Source: Flavonifractor sp. An92
Lineage (GTDB): Bacteria > Bacillota > Clostridia > Oscillospirales > Oscillospiraceae
Direction of reading: 5' to 3'
DNA length: 64,000 nt
NCBI RefSeq assembly: GCF_002159175.1
Contig: NZ_NFGZ01000013.1
Coordinates: forward strand, 25,405-89,404
Positions 24,976-33,026 of this stretch are shown here, piece after piece. The translations under genes and the position numbers were made by a program. The stretch's first letter is position 1. Every line of letters starts with the position of its first letter. The notes beneath the pieces are model-generated. The model was not told the DNA's origin. It saw only the letters and a program-made list of their open reading frames with translations, and made no database searches.

Positions 24976-26046
24976 ATGAAAAAACTCACTCCCAGCCGCA
25001 AACGGCTGATCAACAACTCCATCACCTACGGCATGGTCATCGCTGCCTTCGTGATTATCCAGATCATGAAGGCCGGCGGCATGCTCTCCTCTTCCCTCCA
25101 GGGCCTGCTGGTGCCCATCTGTGCCTATGTCACCATGGCCATCGCCCTGAACCTGGTGGTGGGCATCTCCGGCGAGCTGAGCCTGGGCCACGCCGGCTTT
25201 ATGAGCGTGGGCGCCTTCTCCGGTATGGTCTTTAACATCGCCATGCAGAGCGCCATCCCCGTCGCCCCCCTGCGCCTGCTGTGCGCCATGCTGGTGGGCG
25301 CGGTGTTCGCCGGCATCGCCGGCGTCATCGTGGGTGTGCCGGTGCTCCGCCTGCGGGGCGACTACCTGGCCATCGTCACCCTGGCCTTCGGCGAGATCAT
25401 CAAGAACATCATCAACATCCTCTACATCGGTGTGGATGAAAACGGCCTCCACTTCTCTACCCAGAACGAGGCGGCCCTGGGCCTGGCGGAGGGCGGCAAG
25501 GCCATCCTGAAAGGGCCGCTGGGCGTGACCACCAATGTGAAGCTCTCCACCTTCACCGCCGGATTTATTCTGGTGCTGGTGGCCATCACCGTGGTGCTCA
25601 ACCTGGTCAACAGCCGCACCGGACGGGCGGTCATGGCCCTGCGGGACAACCGCATCGCCGCCGAGAGCGTGGGCATCGGTGCCACCAAGTATAAGCTCAT
25701 TGCCTTCGTTACCTCTGCGGTGCTGGCCGGTGCGGCCGGCGCACTGTACGCCATGAACTACTCCTCCGTGGCGGCCAAGCAGTTCGACTTCAACGCCTCT
25801 ATCCTGATCCTGGTGTTCGTGGTGCTGGGCGGCCTGGGCAACATCCGCGGCTCCATCATCGCCGCCGCCCTCCTGTACGTCCTGCCCGAGCTGCTCCGCG
25901 ACTTCTACGATTTCCGCATGCTGATCTACGCCATCGTCCTCATTCTGGTGATGCTGGCCACCAATAATCCCACCTTCAAGCAGTTCTTCGGCGGCCTCTT
26001 CGCCCGTCTGGGCCGTGGCAGCCGGAAAGGAGGCGCACAGGAATGA
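24976..26046 (+). CDS. livM: Branched-chain amino acid-type ABC permease, LivM
   Basis: A 356-residue second permease. ATG 24976 is chosen over GTG 24967 because GAGGTGG overlaps the latter and lies 6 nt before the former. Core sequences: YVTMAIALNLVVGISGELSL, GHAGFMSVGAF, LRGDYLAIVTLAFGEIIKN and FVVLGGLGNIRGSI. It overlaps livG by 4 nt, so translation is probably coupled. Confidence 0.94.
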   Translation: MKKLTPSRKRLINNSITYGMVIAAFVIIQIMKAGGMLSSSLQGLLVPICAYVTMAIALNLVVGISGELSLGHAGFMSVGAFSGMVFNIAMQSAIPVAPLRLLCAMLVGAVFAGIAGVIVGVPVLRLRGDYLAIVTLAFGEIIKNIINILYIGVDENGLHFSTQNEAALGLAEGGKAILKGPLGVTTNVKLSTFTAGFILVLVAITVVLNLVNSRTGRAVMALRDNRIAAESVGIGATKYKLIAFVTSAVLAGAAGALYAMNYSSVAAKQFDFNASILILVFVVLGGLGNIRGSIIAAALLYVLPELLRDFYDFRMLIYAIVLILVMLATNNPTFKQFFGGLFARLGRGSRKGGAQE

Positions 26047-26903
26047 GCAGCCGAGTGAAGAATAAGCAGCCCACCAAGATGGTGCCCGTTCCCAGCCATT
26101 CCATCATCCCCGAGCGCGACATCGACAAGGCCCCCATTCTGGAGTGCCAGCACCTGGGCATCGACTTCGGCGGCCTGACCGCCGTCAACGACTTCAACCT
26201 CACCGTGGGCCGCACCGAGATCGCGGGCCTCATCGGCCCCAACGGCGCGGGCAAGACCACCGTCTTTAACCTGCTGACCAAGGTGTACCAGCCCACCCGC
26301 GGTACCATCCTTCTGGACGGCAAGGACACCCACGGCATGAACACCGTGCAGGTCAACCGGGCCGGTATCGCCCGTACCTTCCAGAACATCCGCCTCTTCG
26401 ACAAGCTCACCGTGGAGGATAACGTGAAGATCGGCCTCCACAACCAGATCCGCTACCCCATGTGGAGCGGTGTGCTCCGTCTGCCCAGCTACTGGAAGAA
26501 GGAGAAGCTGGCCCATGAGAGCGCCATGGAGCTCCTCCACATCTTCGACATGGAGGACCTGGCCAACCATCAGGCCGGCTCCCTGCCCTACGGCGCCCAG
26601 CGCCGCCTGGAGATCGTCCGCGCCCTGGCCACCAACCCGTCCCTGCTGCTGCTGGACGAGCCGGCCGCCGGCATGAACCCCTCCGAGACCGCCGACCTCA
26701 TGGAGAACATCCTGAAGATCCGCGATACCTTCCAGATCGCCATCATGCTCATCGAGCACGACATGAGCCTGGTCATGGGCATCTGCGAGGGCATCTGCGT
26801 GCTCAACTTCGGCCAGGTCATCGCCAAGGGCACCCCGGCCGAGATCCAGGCCAACCCCAAGGTCATCGAGGCCTATCTGGGCAGTCAGAAGAAGGAGGGA
26901 TGA
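26043..26903 (+). CDS. livG: Branched-chain amino acid-type ABC ATPase, LivG
   Basis: A 286-residue ATPase with a polar N-terminal extension of about 30 residues before the ABC core. Walker A GPNGAGKTT, signature region LPYGAQRRLEIVRALA (the degenerate form usual in LivG), Walker B LLLLDEPAAGMNPSE and switch His in LIEHDMSLV. It forms a heterodimer with LivF under the two permeases. Confidence 0.95.
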   Translation: MSSRVKNKQPTKMVPVPSHSIIPERDIDKAPILECQHLGIDFGGLTAVNDFNLTVGRTEIAGLIGPNGAGKTTVFNLLTKVYQPTRGTILLDGKDTHGMNTVQVNRAGIARTFQNIRLFDKLTVEDNVKIGLHNQIRYPMWSGVLRLPSYWKKEKLAHESAMELLHIFDMEDLANHQAGSLPYGAQRRLEIVRALATNPSLLLLDEPAAGMNPSETADLMENILKIRDTFQIAIMLIEHDMSLVMGICEGICVLNFGQVIAKGTPAEIQANPKVIEAYLGSQKKEG

Positions 26904-26907
26904 CGCC

Positions 26908-27609
26908 ATGCTGAAGGTCAACGACATCAATGTGTATTACGGCGCCATCCACGCCATCAAGAACATCTCCTTTGAGGTCAACGACGGCGAGATCGTCACC
27001 CTCATCGGCGCCAACGGCGCGGGCAAGACCACCACGCTGCAGACCATCTCCGGCCTGCTGCACACCCGCACCGGCTCCATCGAGTTTATGGGCAAGAACA
27101 TCGTGGGCGTGCCTCCCCACAAGGTGGTGGCCCACGGCCTGGCCCAGGTCCCCGAGGGACGCCGGGTGTTCCTCCAGATGACCGTGGAGGAGAACCTGCA
27201 GATGGGCGCCTTTACCCGCCCTAACAGCGAGATCGACCCGGGCATTGCCGACGTCTACGAGCGCTTCCCCCGTCTGAAGGAGCGGCGCAAGCAGATCGCG
27301 GGCACCCTGTCCGGCGGCGAGCAGCAGATGCTGGCTATGGGCCGCGCGCTCATGTCCAAGCCCAAGCTCCTCATGCTGGACGAGCCCTCCATGGGCCTGG
27401 CCCCCATCCTGGTGGAGCAGATCTTCGACATCATCCGGGAGCTCAACCACGCCGGCGTCACCATCCTGCTGGTGGAGCAGAACGCCCGCATGGCGCTGTC
27501 CATCGCCCACCGTGGCTACGTGCTGGAGACCGGCAAGATCGTGGCCACCGGCACCGGCGAGCAGCTGCTGGAGGACGAGGCCGTCAAGAAGGCCTACCTG
27601 GGCGGCTAA
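26908..27609 (+). CDS. livF: Branched-chain amino acid-type ABC ATPase, LivF
   Basis: A 233-residue ATPase, the shorter partner of LivG. Walker A GANGAGKTT, signature LSGGEQQMLAMGRALM, Walker B LLMLDEPSMGLAP and switch region LLVEQNARMAL are intact. It starts 4 nt after livG and ends the operon before a strong terminator. Confidence 0.95.
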   Translation: MLKVNDINVYYGAIHAIKNISFEVNDGEIVTLIGANGAGKTTTLQTISGLLHTRTGSIEFMGKNIVGVPPHKVVAHGLAQVPEGRRVFLQMTVEENLQMGAFTRPNSEIDPGIADVYERFPRLKERRKQIAGTLSGGEQQMLAMGRALMSKPKLLMLDEPSMGLAPILVEQIFDIIRELNHAGVTILLVEQNARMALSIAHRGYVLETGKIVATGTGEQLLEDEAVKKAYLGG

Positions 27610-27620
27610 CCCAAATATAA

Positions 27621-27656
27621 AAACAGACCTCCCCGAGTGGGAGGTCTGTTTTTTTG
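27621..27656 (+). terminator. Terminator of the liv operon
   Basis: AAACAGACCTCCC pairs with GGGAGGTCTGTTT around CGAGT, ending in a long T run. Confidence 0.9.
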
Positions 27657-27715
27657 CTAATCGTGACAGATTCGGCCTCTCTGCGTTGTTATCAGGGTGA
27701 AAGGGAGGTGAGCCT

Positions 27716-28198
27716 ATGGACGAGAAACGAGCGGAGGATCTGGTGAAGCGCCACGCCGACACCATTCTCCGCATCGGCTACACCTGGCTGGGGGACCTGG
27801 ACGACGCCAAGGATGTGTGCCAGGAGGTGCTCATCCGGCTGCTGGAGGACGGGCGGACCTTCCCCGACCCCGGCCAGGAGCGGGCCTGGGTGGTGCGCGT
27901 CACCATCAACGCCTGCAAAAACTGGAAGAAGAGTGCCTGGTTCCGCCGCCGGGCGCCGCTGGAGGAGGGGCTGCACCTGAGTGTGGAGAACCCCGAGCCG
28001 GAGGACGGTTCCCTCCTGGCGGAGGTCAACCGCCTGCCCGGCAAGTACCGGGAGGTACTCTACCTGCGCTACTATGAGGAGTACCAGGTGGGGGAGATCG
28101 CCGAAATCCTGGGCCAGTCCCCCGCCCTGGTGAGCACCCATCTGGCCCGGGCCAAGGCCAAACTGCGGAAACGATTGGAGGGAACGTGCTATGGATGA
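27716..28198 (+). CDS. ECF-type RNA polymerase sigma factor
   Basis: A 160-residue extracytoplasmic-function sigma factor. Region 2 (about residues 10-75) includes WLGDLDDAKDVCQEVLIRLL; region 4 (about 100-155) has LPGKYREVLYLRYYEEYQVG and an HTH at IAEILGQSPALVSTHLARAK. GGGAGGTGA precedes the ATG. The gene overlaps the membrane-anchored anti-sigma candidate by 8 nt, the standard paired arrangement. The inducing signal is unknown. Confidence 0.9.
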   Translation: MDEKRAEDLVKRHADTILRIGYTWLGDLDDAKDVCQEVLIRLLEDGRTFPDPGQERAWVVRVTINACKNWKKSAWFRRRAPLEEGLHLSVENPEPEDGSLLAEVNRLPGKYREVLYLRYYEEYQVGEIAEILGQSPALVSTHLARAKAKLRKRLEGTCYG

Positions 28199-29231
28199 GC
28201 GGTATCGAGCGGAGCTGGATCAGATCCGGCTGACGGAGGAGAGCAAGGCGGAGCTGGCCCGGGTGCTGGCCCGGCGGCAGGAGGCGGCGCCCGGGCGGAC
28301 GAGACGCCCCTGGAAGCGCACCGCCCTGGTGCTGGCGGCGGTGATGGGCGTCCTGGCCCTCTACGCCGGCGCGGCGGTGCTGTCCAGCCCGGTGCTGTGG
28401 GCCTACCTGGGCGGCGGCAACGGCTATACCCAGAGCGCGGTCCAGGTCTCCGAGGGCATCACGCAAAATGGTTGGACAGTGACTGTTACCGACTGTGTGG
28501 CCGATGACTACAACCTCTGGGTGGGCCTGGAGATGACCGCCCCCGAGGGGACCCGGTTTGACCCGGAGACGGACTACACCTTTTTGGAGCAGAACGAGAT
28601 GTGGGCCTGGGACCTTCAGACCGGCGGTATCTTCCGCCAGGTGGAGGACGAGGACCCAGAGGACAACAAGCTCCACTTTGTGGCACGCTCCTATCTGATT
28701 CCGGACGGGGAGCCGGAGGAGCGGGAGCTGCGGATCAGCCTGAGCCGCCTGTGCCACCGGGTGGACCAGAACGCGGAGGAGACGGGGCTGCTCTGGGCCT
28801 ATGACTGTGAAGAGACCTGGGACTTTACCGTGGAGGTCCCCTATCCGGACAACGCCATCCGCCTGTATCCCAACCTGCCGGTCCACACCCTGGATGTGGA
28901 TGCCACGATTACCGAGGTCATGGTCTCCCCGCTCAGCGTCTATGTGCGCATCGAGGGGGACAGCCTGAAGGGCCACCACGATTGGGTCCCCAAGAACGCC
29001 CCTGACGGGTACTATGGTTGTGTGGAGTATCAGGAGATCACACTCTACACCACCGACGGCTCTGTGATTCCCATGAGCGACGAGATCGCGGGCAGCGCTT
29101 GCAGCGGCGGTGAGCATCCGGAGACGGAGGACGGCTATCTGCGGTTGGTCCGCCGCCCGGAGGCGGAGATCATGGATGTGGACAGCTTGGATCATCTGAC
29201 CGTCTGCGGTGTGGAGATCCCCCTGCGCTGA
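28191..29231 (+). CDS. Probable anti-sigma factor with one membrane segment (DUF4179-like)
   Basis: A 346-residue protein with a short cytoplasmic N-terminus (residues 1-41, probable sigma-binding part), one membrane segment (about 42-66, TALVLAAVMGVLALYAGAAV) and a large extracytoplasmic beta-rich domain (SEGITQNGWTVTVTDCVADD onward). This layout resembles DUF4179/DUF4367-type anti-sigma proteins of Firmicutes. The outer domain has several acidic stretches and five cysteines. It probably holds the upstream ECF sigma factor at the membrane until an envelope signal arrives. Confidence 0.78.
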   Translation: MDERYRAELDQIRLTEESKAELARVLARRQEAAPGRTRRPWKRTALVLAAVMGVLALYAGAAVLSSPVLWAYLGGGNGYTQSAVQVSEGITQNGWTVTVTDCVADDYNLWVGLEMTAPEGTRFDPETDYTFLEQNEMWAWDLQTGGIFRQVEDEDPEDNKLHFVARSYLIPDGEPEERELRISLSRLCHRVDQNAEETGLLWAYDCEETWDFTVEVPYPDNAIRLYPNLPVHTLDVDATITEVMVSPLSVYVRIEGDSLKGHHDWVPKNAPDGYYGCVEYQEITLYTTDGSVIPMSDEIAGSACSGGEHPETEDGYLRLVRRPEAEIMDVDSLDHLTVCGVEIPLR

Positions 29232-29246
29232 ATTTCAAAAACCAAA

Positions 29247-29284
29247 AGCGGCGTCCGCCCTCCGAAAGGAGGGCAGACGCCGCT
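29247..29284. terminator. Bidirectional terminator between anti-sigma and GNAT genes
   Basis: AGCGGCGTCCGCCCTCC pairs with GGAGGGCAGACGCCGCT (17 positions, one mismatch) around GAAA, between convergent genes. Confidence 0.85.
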
Positions 29285-29288
29285 GGCC

Positions 29289-29768
29289 TTATTCTGCCAG
29301 ATTCCGCAGGGTGTCCCCGGCCAAGCGGTACACCGTCCAGTCGCTCATGGGCTCGGCACCCATGGCGCGGTAGAAGTCGATGCTGCTCTGGTTCCAGTCC
29401 AGGCACCACCACTCCATCCGCCCGCAGCCCCGCTCCACAGCAATGGCGGCCAGCCGCTTCAGCAGGGCCTTGCCGTAGCCCTTGCCCCGGTAGGCAGGGA
29501 GGACAAACAGGTCCTCCAGGTAGAGCCCGGCCCGGCCCAGGAAGGTGGAGAAATTGTGGAAAAAGAGGGCGAAGCCCACCTCCTGCCCCTCGACCAGGGC
29601 AAAGAGCACCTCGGCCTTTTTCCGGTCAAAGATCCACTCCTCCAGGGTGGCCTCATCGGCCACCACCTTGTCCAGCATCCCCTCGTAGTCGGCCAGATCC
29701 CGGATAAAGCGGAGGATCAGGGGCACATCCTCCCGCCGGGCAAAGCGAAACGTCACATCAGGGCACAT
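29289..29768 (-). CDS. GNAT family N-acetyltransferase (diamine acetyltransferase-like)
   Basis: A 159-residue acetyl-CoA-dependent N-acetyltransferase. The fold is complete: FRFARREDVPLILRFIRDLA at the N-terminus, then LYLEDLFVLPAYRGKGYGKA with the acetyl-CoA pyrophosphate loop, and the C-terminal WCLDWNQSSIDFYRAMGA. This pattern is close to spermidine/spermine (SSAT-like) acetyltransferases, but the amine acceptor is not proved. GAGGAG lies upstream of ATG 29768. Confidence 0.88.
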   Translation of the reverse strand: MCPDVTFRFARREDVPLILRFIRDLADYEGMLDKVVADEATLEEWIFDRKKAEVLFALVEGQEVGFALFFHNFSTFLGRAGLYLEDLFVLPAYRGKGYGKALLKRLAAIAVERGCGRMEWWCLDWNQSSIDFYRAMGAEPMSDWTVYRLAGDTLRNLAE

Positions 29769-29876
29769 CGTCTATTCGCTCCTCTCATAGTATTATGTGG
29801 TTCCATCATACCATTGCGCCGCCGGGCAGGCAACCATTTGGCGATAGAGATCGGGGGATTCCTCCATAGAGCGTGT

Positions 29877-30238
29877 CTACTCGGCGGAAGTACCGCCGGG
29901 GGTGTCCTCGCCGGACGGGCGTCCTGCGCGGACAGCGCCCGATTTCTTTTCGCGGAAAAGAAACCGGGGAAAGAAAAGGCGGAGAGGGGAACTTCTCGTT
30001 CCCCTCTCCACTCCCCTCCAAAAGGGCGGCCTTTTTGGGGGCCGCCCCGAGCAGCAGGGTACAACGCTTTCCGGATAGGCGGAAGGCCCGGAATTGGCCA
30101 CGCCAGGGTAAGGAAATCCCTCCGCAGCCAGATGGAGACCGGGGAGCGCTTTGGGGGAGTCCAGAGGGGGGTATCCCCCCTCTGGGCTTTCTTTCCCGCC
30201 GCTTTCTTTGCAAAGAAAGCGGTGCTCCCGCCGAGTAG
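29877..30238. mobile_element. 362-bp hairpin-rich element with terminal inverted repeats (MITE-like)
   Basis: The ends are inverted repeats: 29877-29896 matches the complement of 30219-30238 at 18 of 20 positions, with the outer 11 bp (CTACTCGGCGG) perfect. Inside are at least five strong hairpins: 29943-29963, 29982-30008, 30024-30047, 30161-30185 and a perfect 24-bp palindrome at 30199-30222. No credible protein is encoded. No clear target duplication is visible. It could be a non-autonomous transposable element or a dispersed structured repeat. It fills the gap between the GNAT gene and the HD gene promoter. Confidence 0.6.
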
Positions 30239-30281
30239 GCGCGTCCCCCGCGCGGCCAGCGCAGTCCCCCACCGCCCAGGG

Positions 30282-30310
30282 TGGCAATTTCTCCACAAAT
30301 GTGGTATAAT
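30282..30310 (+). promoter_or_regulatory. Promoter of the HD hydrolase-MATE-kinase unit
   Basis: Extended -10 TGG-TATAAT with the -10 at 30305-30310. The -35 region (TGGCAA, 30282-30287) is poor, so recognition would rest on the extended -10. Confidence 0.55.
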
Positions 30311-30368
30311 ACTCTAATACTATCGTACACGAAATAGTTGAACCACCACCCAAAGGAGGAACTATCCC

Positions 30369-30953
30369 ATGAGCGCCCAAGGGGAATTCATCGAGCTCTA
30401 TCAGGCTCACATCCACCGGGAGGGGGCCGATGCCCTGCTGGATTATCTGAAAAACAAGAGCGATTTCTTTACCGCACCGGCCTCGGCCCGCTTCCACGGC
30501 TCCTATGCCGGGGGCCTGTGCGACCACAGCGTCAACGTCTATCACTGTCTGAAGGACTACTTGGAGCGGGAGCGGGTACAGGAGCTCTACGGCCTGGAGT
30601 ACAGCGAGGAGTCCATTGCCTTGGTGTCCCTGCTCCACGACGTGTGCAAGATCGGCTGCTATAAGCAGAGTACCCGCAATGTGAAGGGGCCCGACGGCAA
30701 GTGGCAGAGCGTGCCCACCTTCTTCTACGAGGACAATCTCCCCTACGGCCACGGAGAGAAGAGCGTATACATCCTCTCCGGCTTCCTGCGCCTCACCCGG
30801 GAGGAGGCCATGGCCATCCGCTGGCACATGGGCTTCTCCGGCGACGAGGACAAGCGCCTGGTGGGCCAGGCCTTGCAGCAGTACCCCCTGGCCTTTGCCC
30901 TGAGCGTGGCGGACATGGAGGCCACTTACTTCCTGGAAGGGGAGGAGGGCTAA
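30369..30953 (+). CDS. HD-domain metal-dependent phosphohydrolase
   Basis: A 194-residue HD-superfamily protein. Visible metal ligands are a first His in GGLCDHSVNVYHCL, the HD pair in SLLHDVCKIGCY, further His in YGHGEKSV and RWHMGF, and a late Asp in SVADMEATY, the order expected for nucleotide or nucleic-acid phosphohydrolases. GGAGG precedes ATG 30369. The MATE gene starts 3 nt after its stop, so the two are probably co-transcribed. Substrate not identified. Confidence 0.85.
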   Translation: MSAQGEFIELYQAHIHREGADALLDYLKNKSDFFTAPASARFHGSYAGGLCDHSVNVYHCLKDYLERERVQELYGLEYSEESIALVSLLHDVCKIGCYKQSTRNVKGPDGKWQSVPTFFYEDNLPYGHGEKSVYILSGFLRLTREEAMAIRWHMGFSGDEDKRLVGQALQQYPLAFALSVADMEATYFLEGEEG

Positions 30954-30956
30954 GAC

Positions 30957-32354
30957 ATGGCGAAGCGAGAAAATGATCTGGGGCGGGACCCGATTGGGCC
31001 GCTGCTCCTGCGTCTGGCAGTGCCCACAGTGACCGCTCAGCTGGTCAACGCCCTCTATAACATCGTGGACCGCATGTATATCGGCCATATCGCCGGCGTG
31101 GGCGACCTGGCCCTCACCGGCCTGGGTGTGTGCTTCCCGGTCATCATGTTCGTCTCGGCCATCTCGGCCCTGGTGGGCATGGGCGGCGGTTCCCGGGCGG
31201 TGGTGCGCATGGGCGAGGGCCGCACCGAGGAGGCAAACGCCATCCTGGGCAGCTGCTCGGCACTGCTGATCCTCCTGTCCGTGCTGGTGACAGTGGGCTT
31301 CCAGCTGGTGAAGGAGCCCATGCTCCTTCTCTTCGGCGCCACCGAGAACACCATCACCTACGCCGTGGACTACCTGACCATCTACCTGTGGGGCACCATC
31401 TTTGTGGAGATCTCTCTGGGCCTCAACTTCTTTATCACCTCCCAGGGCTTTTCCACCATCTCGATGGCCACGGTGCTCATCGGCGCCATCATCAACATCG
31501 TGCTGGACCCCATCTTTATCTTCGGCTTCCATATGGGGGTCAAGGGCGCGGCTCTGGCCACCATCACCGCGCAGGCGGTGTCGGCGGTGTGGGTGCTGCG
31601 TTTCCTCACCGGAAAGCGCACCAAGCTGCGCCTCCAGCGGCGGTATTTCCGCATCAAGCCCCGGGTGCTGGCTCCGGTGCTGGCCCTGGGCGTGTCCCCC
31701 TTCATCATGAACGCCACCGAGAGCCTGGTGAACATCGCCTTCAACTCCTCCCTGAAGGCCTATGGCGGAGACGCCGCCGTGGGCGCCATGACCATCTGCT
31801 CCTCGGTGATGCAGGTCTTTTTCCTCCTCCTCCAGGGTATCGCCCAGGGCGCCCAGCCCATCATCGGCTTCAACTACGGCGCGGGCAATCTGGACCGGGT
31901 GAAAAAGACCTACCGGCTGCTGCTCATCAGCGCGCTGTCGTTCAGCTGTACCGTGTGGGCGGCGCTGGAGCTCTTCCCCGGCGCTTTTGTGGCCCTCTTC
32001 AATGATAAGCCCGCGCTGGTGGATCTGGCGGTGTGGACTCTGCGGGTGTATGCCGGCGGCATGTTCATCCTGGGCATCCAGACTGCCTGTCAGCAGACCT
32101 TCGTGGCCCTGGGTCAGGCCAAGATCTCCCTTTTCCTGGCCCTGCTGCGGAAGATCATCCTGCTCATCCCCCTCATCTACATCCTGCCCCCCTTCTTCAG
32201 CAACAAAGTGCTGGCCGTGTTCCTGGCCGAGCCCGCGGCCGATATCCTGGCGGCCACCACCACCGGATTGATGTTCCTCTGGCAATTCCCCCGCATTCTC
32301 CGCCGCCGGGGCGAGGAGCTGGAGCATCTGCGTGAGAAAGGAGCTACCACATGA
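30957..32354 (+). CDS. Second MATE family exporter
   Basis: A 465-residue MATE transporter. The N-terminal DPIGPLLLRLAVPTVTAQLV and NALYNIVDRMYIGHI are typical, and the second half repeats the pattern (FNYGAGNLDRVKKTYR). It clearly differs in sequence from the MATE at 8.6 kb, so it is not a recent duplicate. It lies between the HD hydrolase (3-nt gap) and the shikimate-kinase-like gene (4-nt overlap). Confidence 0.9.
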   Translation: MAKRENDLGRDPIGPLLLRLAVPTVTAQLVNALYNIVDRMYIGHIAGVGDLALTGLGVCFPVIMFVSAISALVGMGGGSRAVVRMGEGRTEEANAILGSCSALLILLSVLVTVGFQLVKEPMLLLFGATENTITYAVDYLTIYLWGTIFVEISLGLNFFITSQGFSTISMATVLIGAIINIVLDPIFIFGFHMGVKGAALATITAQAVSAVWVLRFLTGKRTKLRLQRRYFRIKPRVLAPVLALGVSPFIMNATESLVNIAFNSSLKAYGGDAAVGAMTICSSVMQVFFLLLQGIAQGAQPIIGFNYGAGNLDRVKKTYRLLLISALSFSCTVWAALELFPGAFVALFNDKPALVDLAVWTLRVYAGGMFILGIQTACQQTFVALGQAKISLFLALLRKIILLIPLIYILPPFFSNKVLAVFLAEPAADILAATTTGLMFLWQFPRILRRRGEELEHLREKGATT

Positions 32355-32851
32355 AAAACATTACCCTTATCGGTATGCCCGGCTCGGGCAAGAGCACCCT
32401 GGGCGTCCTGCTGGCCAAGACCCTGGGCTTCGGCTTTGTGGACACCGACCTGGTGATCCAACAGCGGGAGGGCGACCTCCTGCAGAACATCCTGGACAAG
32501 GTGGGCACCGAGGCCTTCCTGGACTTGGAGGCCGACGCCATCTGCTCGGTGGACTGCGACAAGACCGTCATCGCCCCCGGCGGCAGCGTCATCTGCCGGG
32601 AGCGGGGCATCGAGCATCTGCGGGCGCTGGGCCCGGTAGTCTACCTGCGCATCCCCTGCGACGTGCTGGAGCGGCGCATTCACAACATGGGCTCCCGGGG
32701 CATCGCCTTCCGCCCCGGCGAGACTTTAAAGGACATCTACGACTACCGTACCCCCCTCTATGAGAAGTACGCCGACATCGTGGTGGACGGGGACAAGGGC
32801 TCTCTGGAGGAGACCCTGGCCGCCGTGCTCCAGGCCCTTATCGGCATGTGA
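32351..32851 (+). CDS. Shikimate-kinase-like P-loop kinase with altered substrate site
   Basis: A 166-residue P-loop kinase of the shikimate kinase fold. Walker A is GMPGSGKST and Asp33 in VDTD matches the conserved shikimate-binding Asp. However, the usual Arg in the F-R-x-x-E motif is Leu57 here, and the Gly-Gly-Gly substrate loop reads PGGS (76-79). Those residues contact shikimate in true AroK, so another small substrate is possible. It overlaps the MATE stop by 4 nt and no other aro genes are nearby. Confidence 0.82.
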   Translation: MKNITLIGMPGSGKSTLGVLLAKTLGFGFVDTDLVIQQREGDLLQNILDKVGTEAFLDLEADAICSVDCDKTVIAPGGSVICRERGIEHLRALGPVVYLRIPCDVLERRIHNMGSRGIAFRPGETLKDIYDYRTPLYEKYADIVVDGDKGSLEETLAAVLQALIGM

Positions 32852-32896
32852 GGACGGGGAAAAGGTTCCCCAGCCGCGCCGTTCGCCCGGTTGTAC

Positions 32897-32924
32897 TTGT
32901 ATTTTTAAGAAATTGTGTTATACT
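32897..32924 (+). promoter_or_regulatory. Promoter of the DEAD-box helicase
   Basis: TTGTAT (32897-32902), a 16-nt spacer and extended -10 TGT-TATACT (-10 at 32919-32924). It leaves a leader of roughly 95 nt. Confidence 0.6.
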
Positions 32925-32940
32925 AGATAGAAGTTGTCAC

Positions 32941-32990
32941 CACCATACGCCCGCAGGCCTGCCTGTGGGCGTATGGTGCGTCCTGCGGGC
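32941..32990 (+). promoter_or_regulatory. Structured helicase mRNA leader with two exclusive folds
   Basis: 32941-32957 pairs with 32962-32978 over 17 positions (one G-U). Part of the same left arm, GCCCGCAGG (32949-32957), is also perfectly complementary to CCTGCGGGC (32982-32990). The folds cannot coexist, which suggests a temperature or helicase-responsive leader. Confidence 0.45.
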
Positions 32991-33026
32991 TTTGCCCCCA
33001 TTTTTGAAGCAAAGGATTCGAGATAC

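Noticed and set aside
29877..32327. Minus-strand frame of about 816 codons across the hairpin element and the HD/MATE genes
   Set aside because: It reads through palindromes and antisense of clear genes; no recognisable domain.
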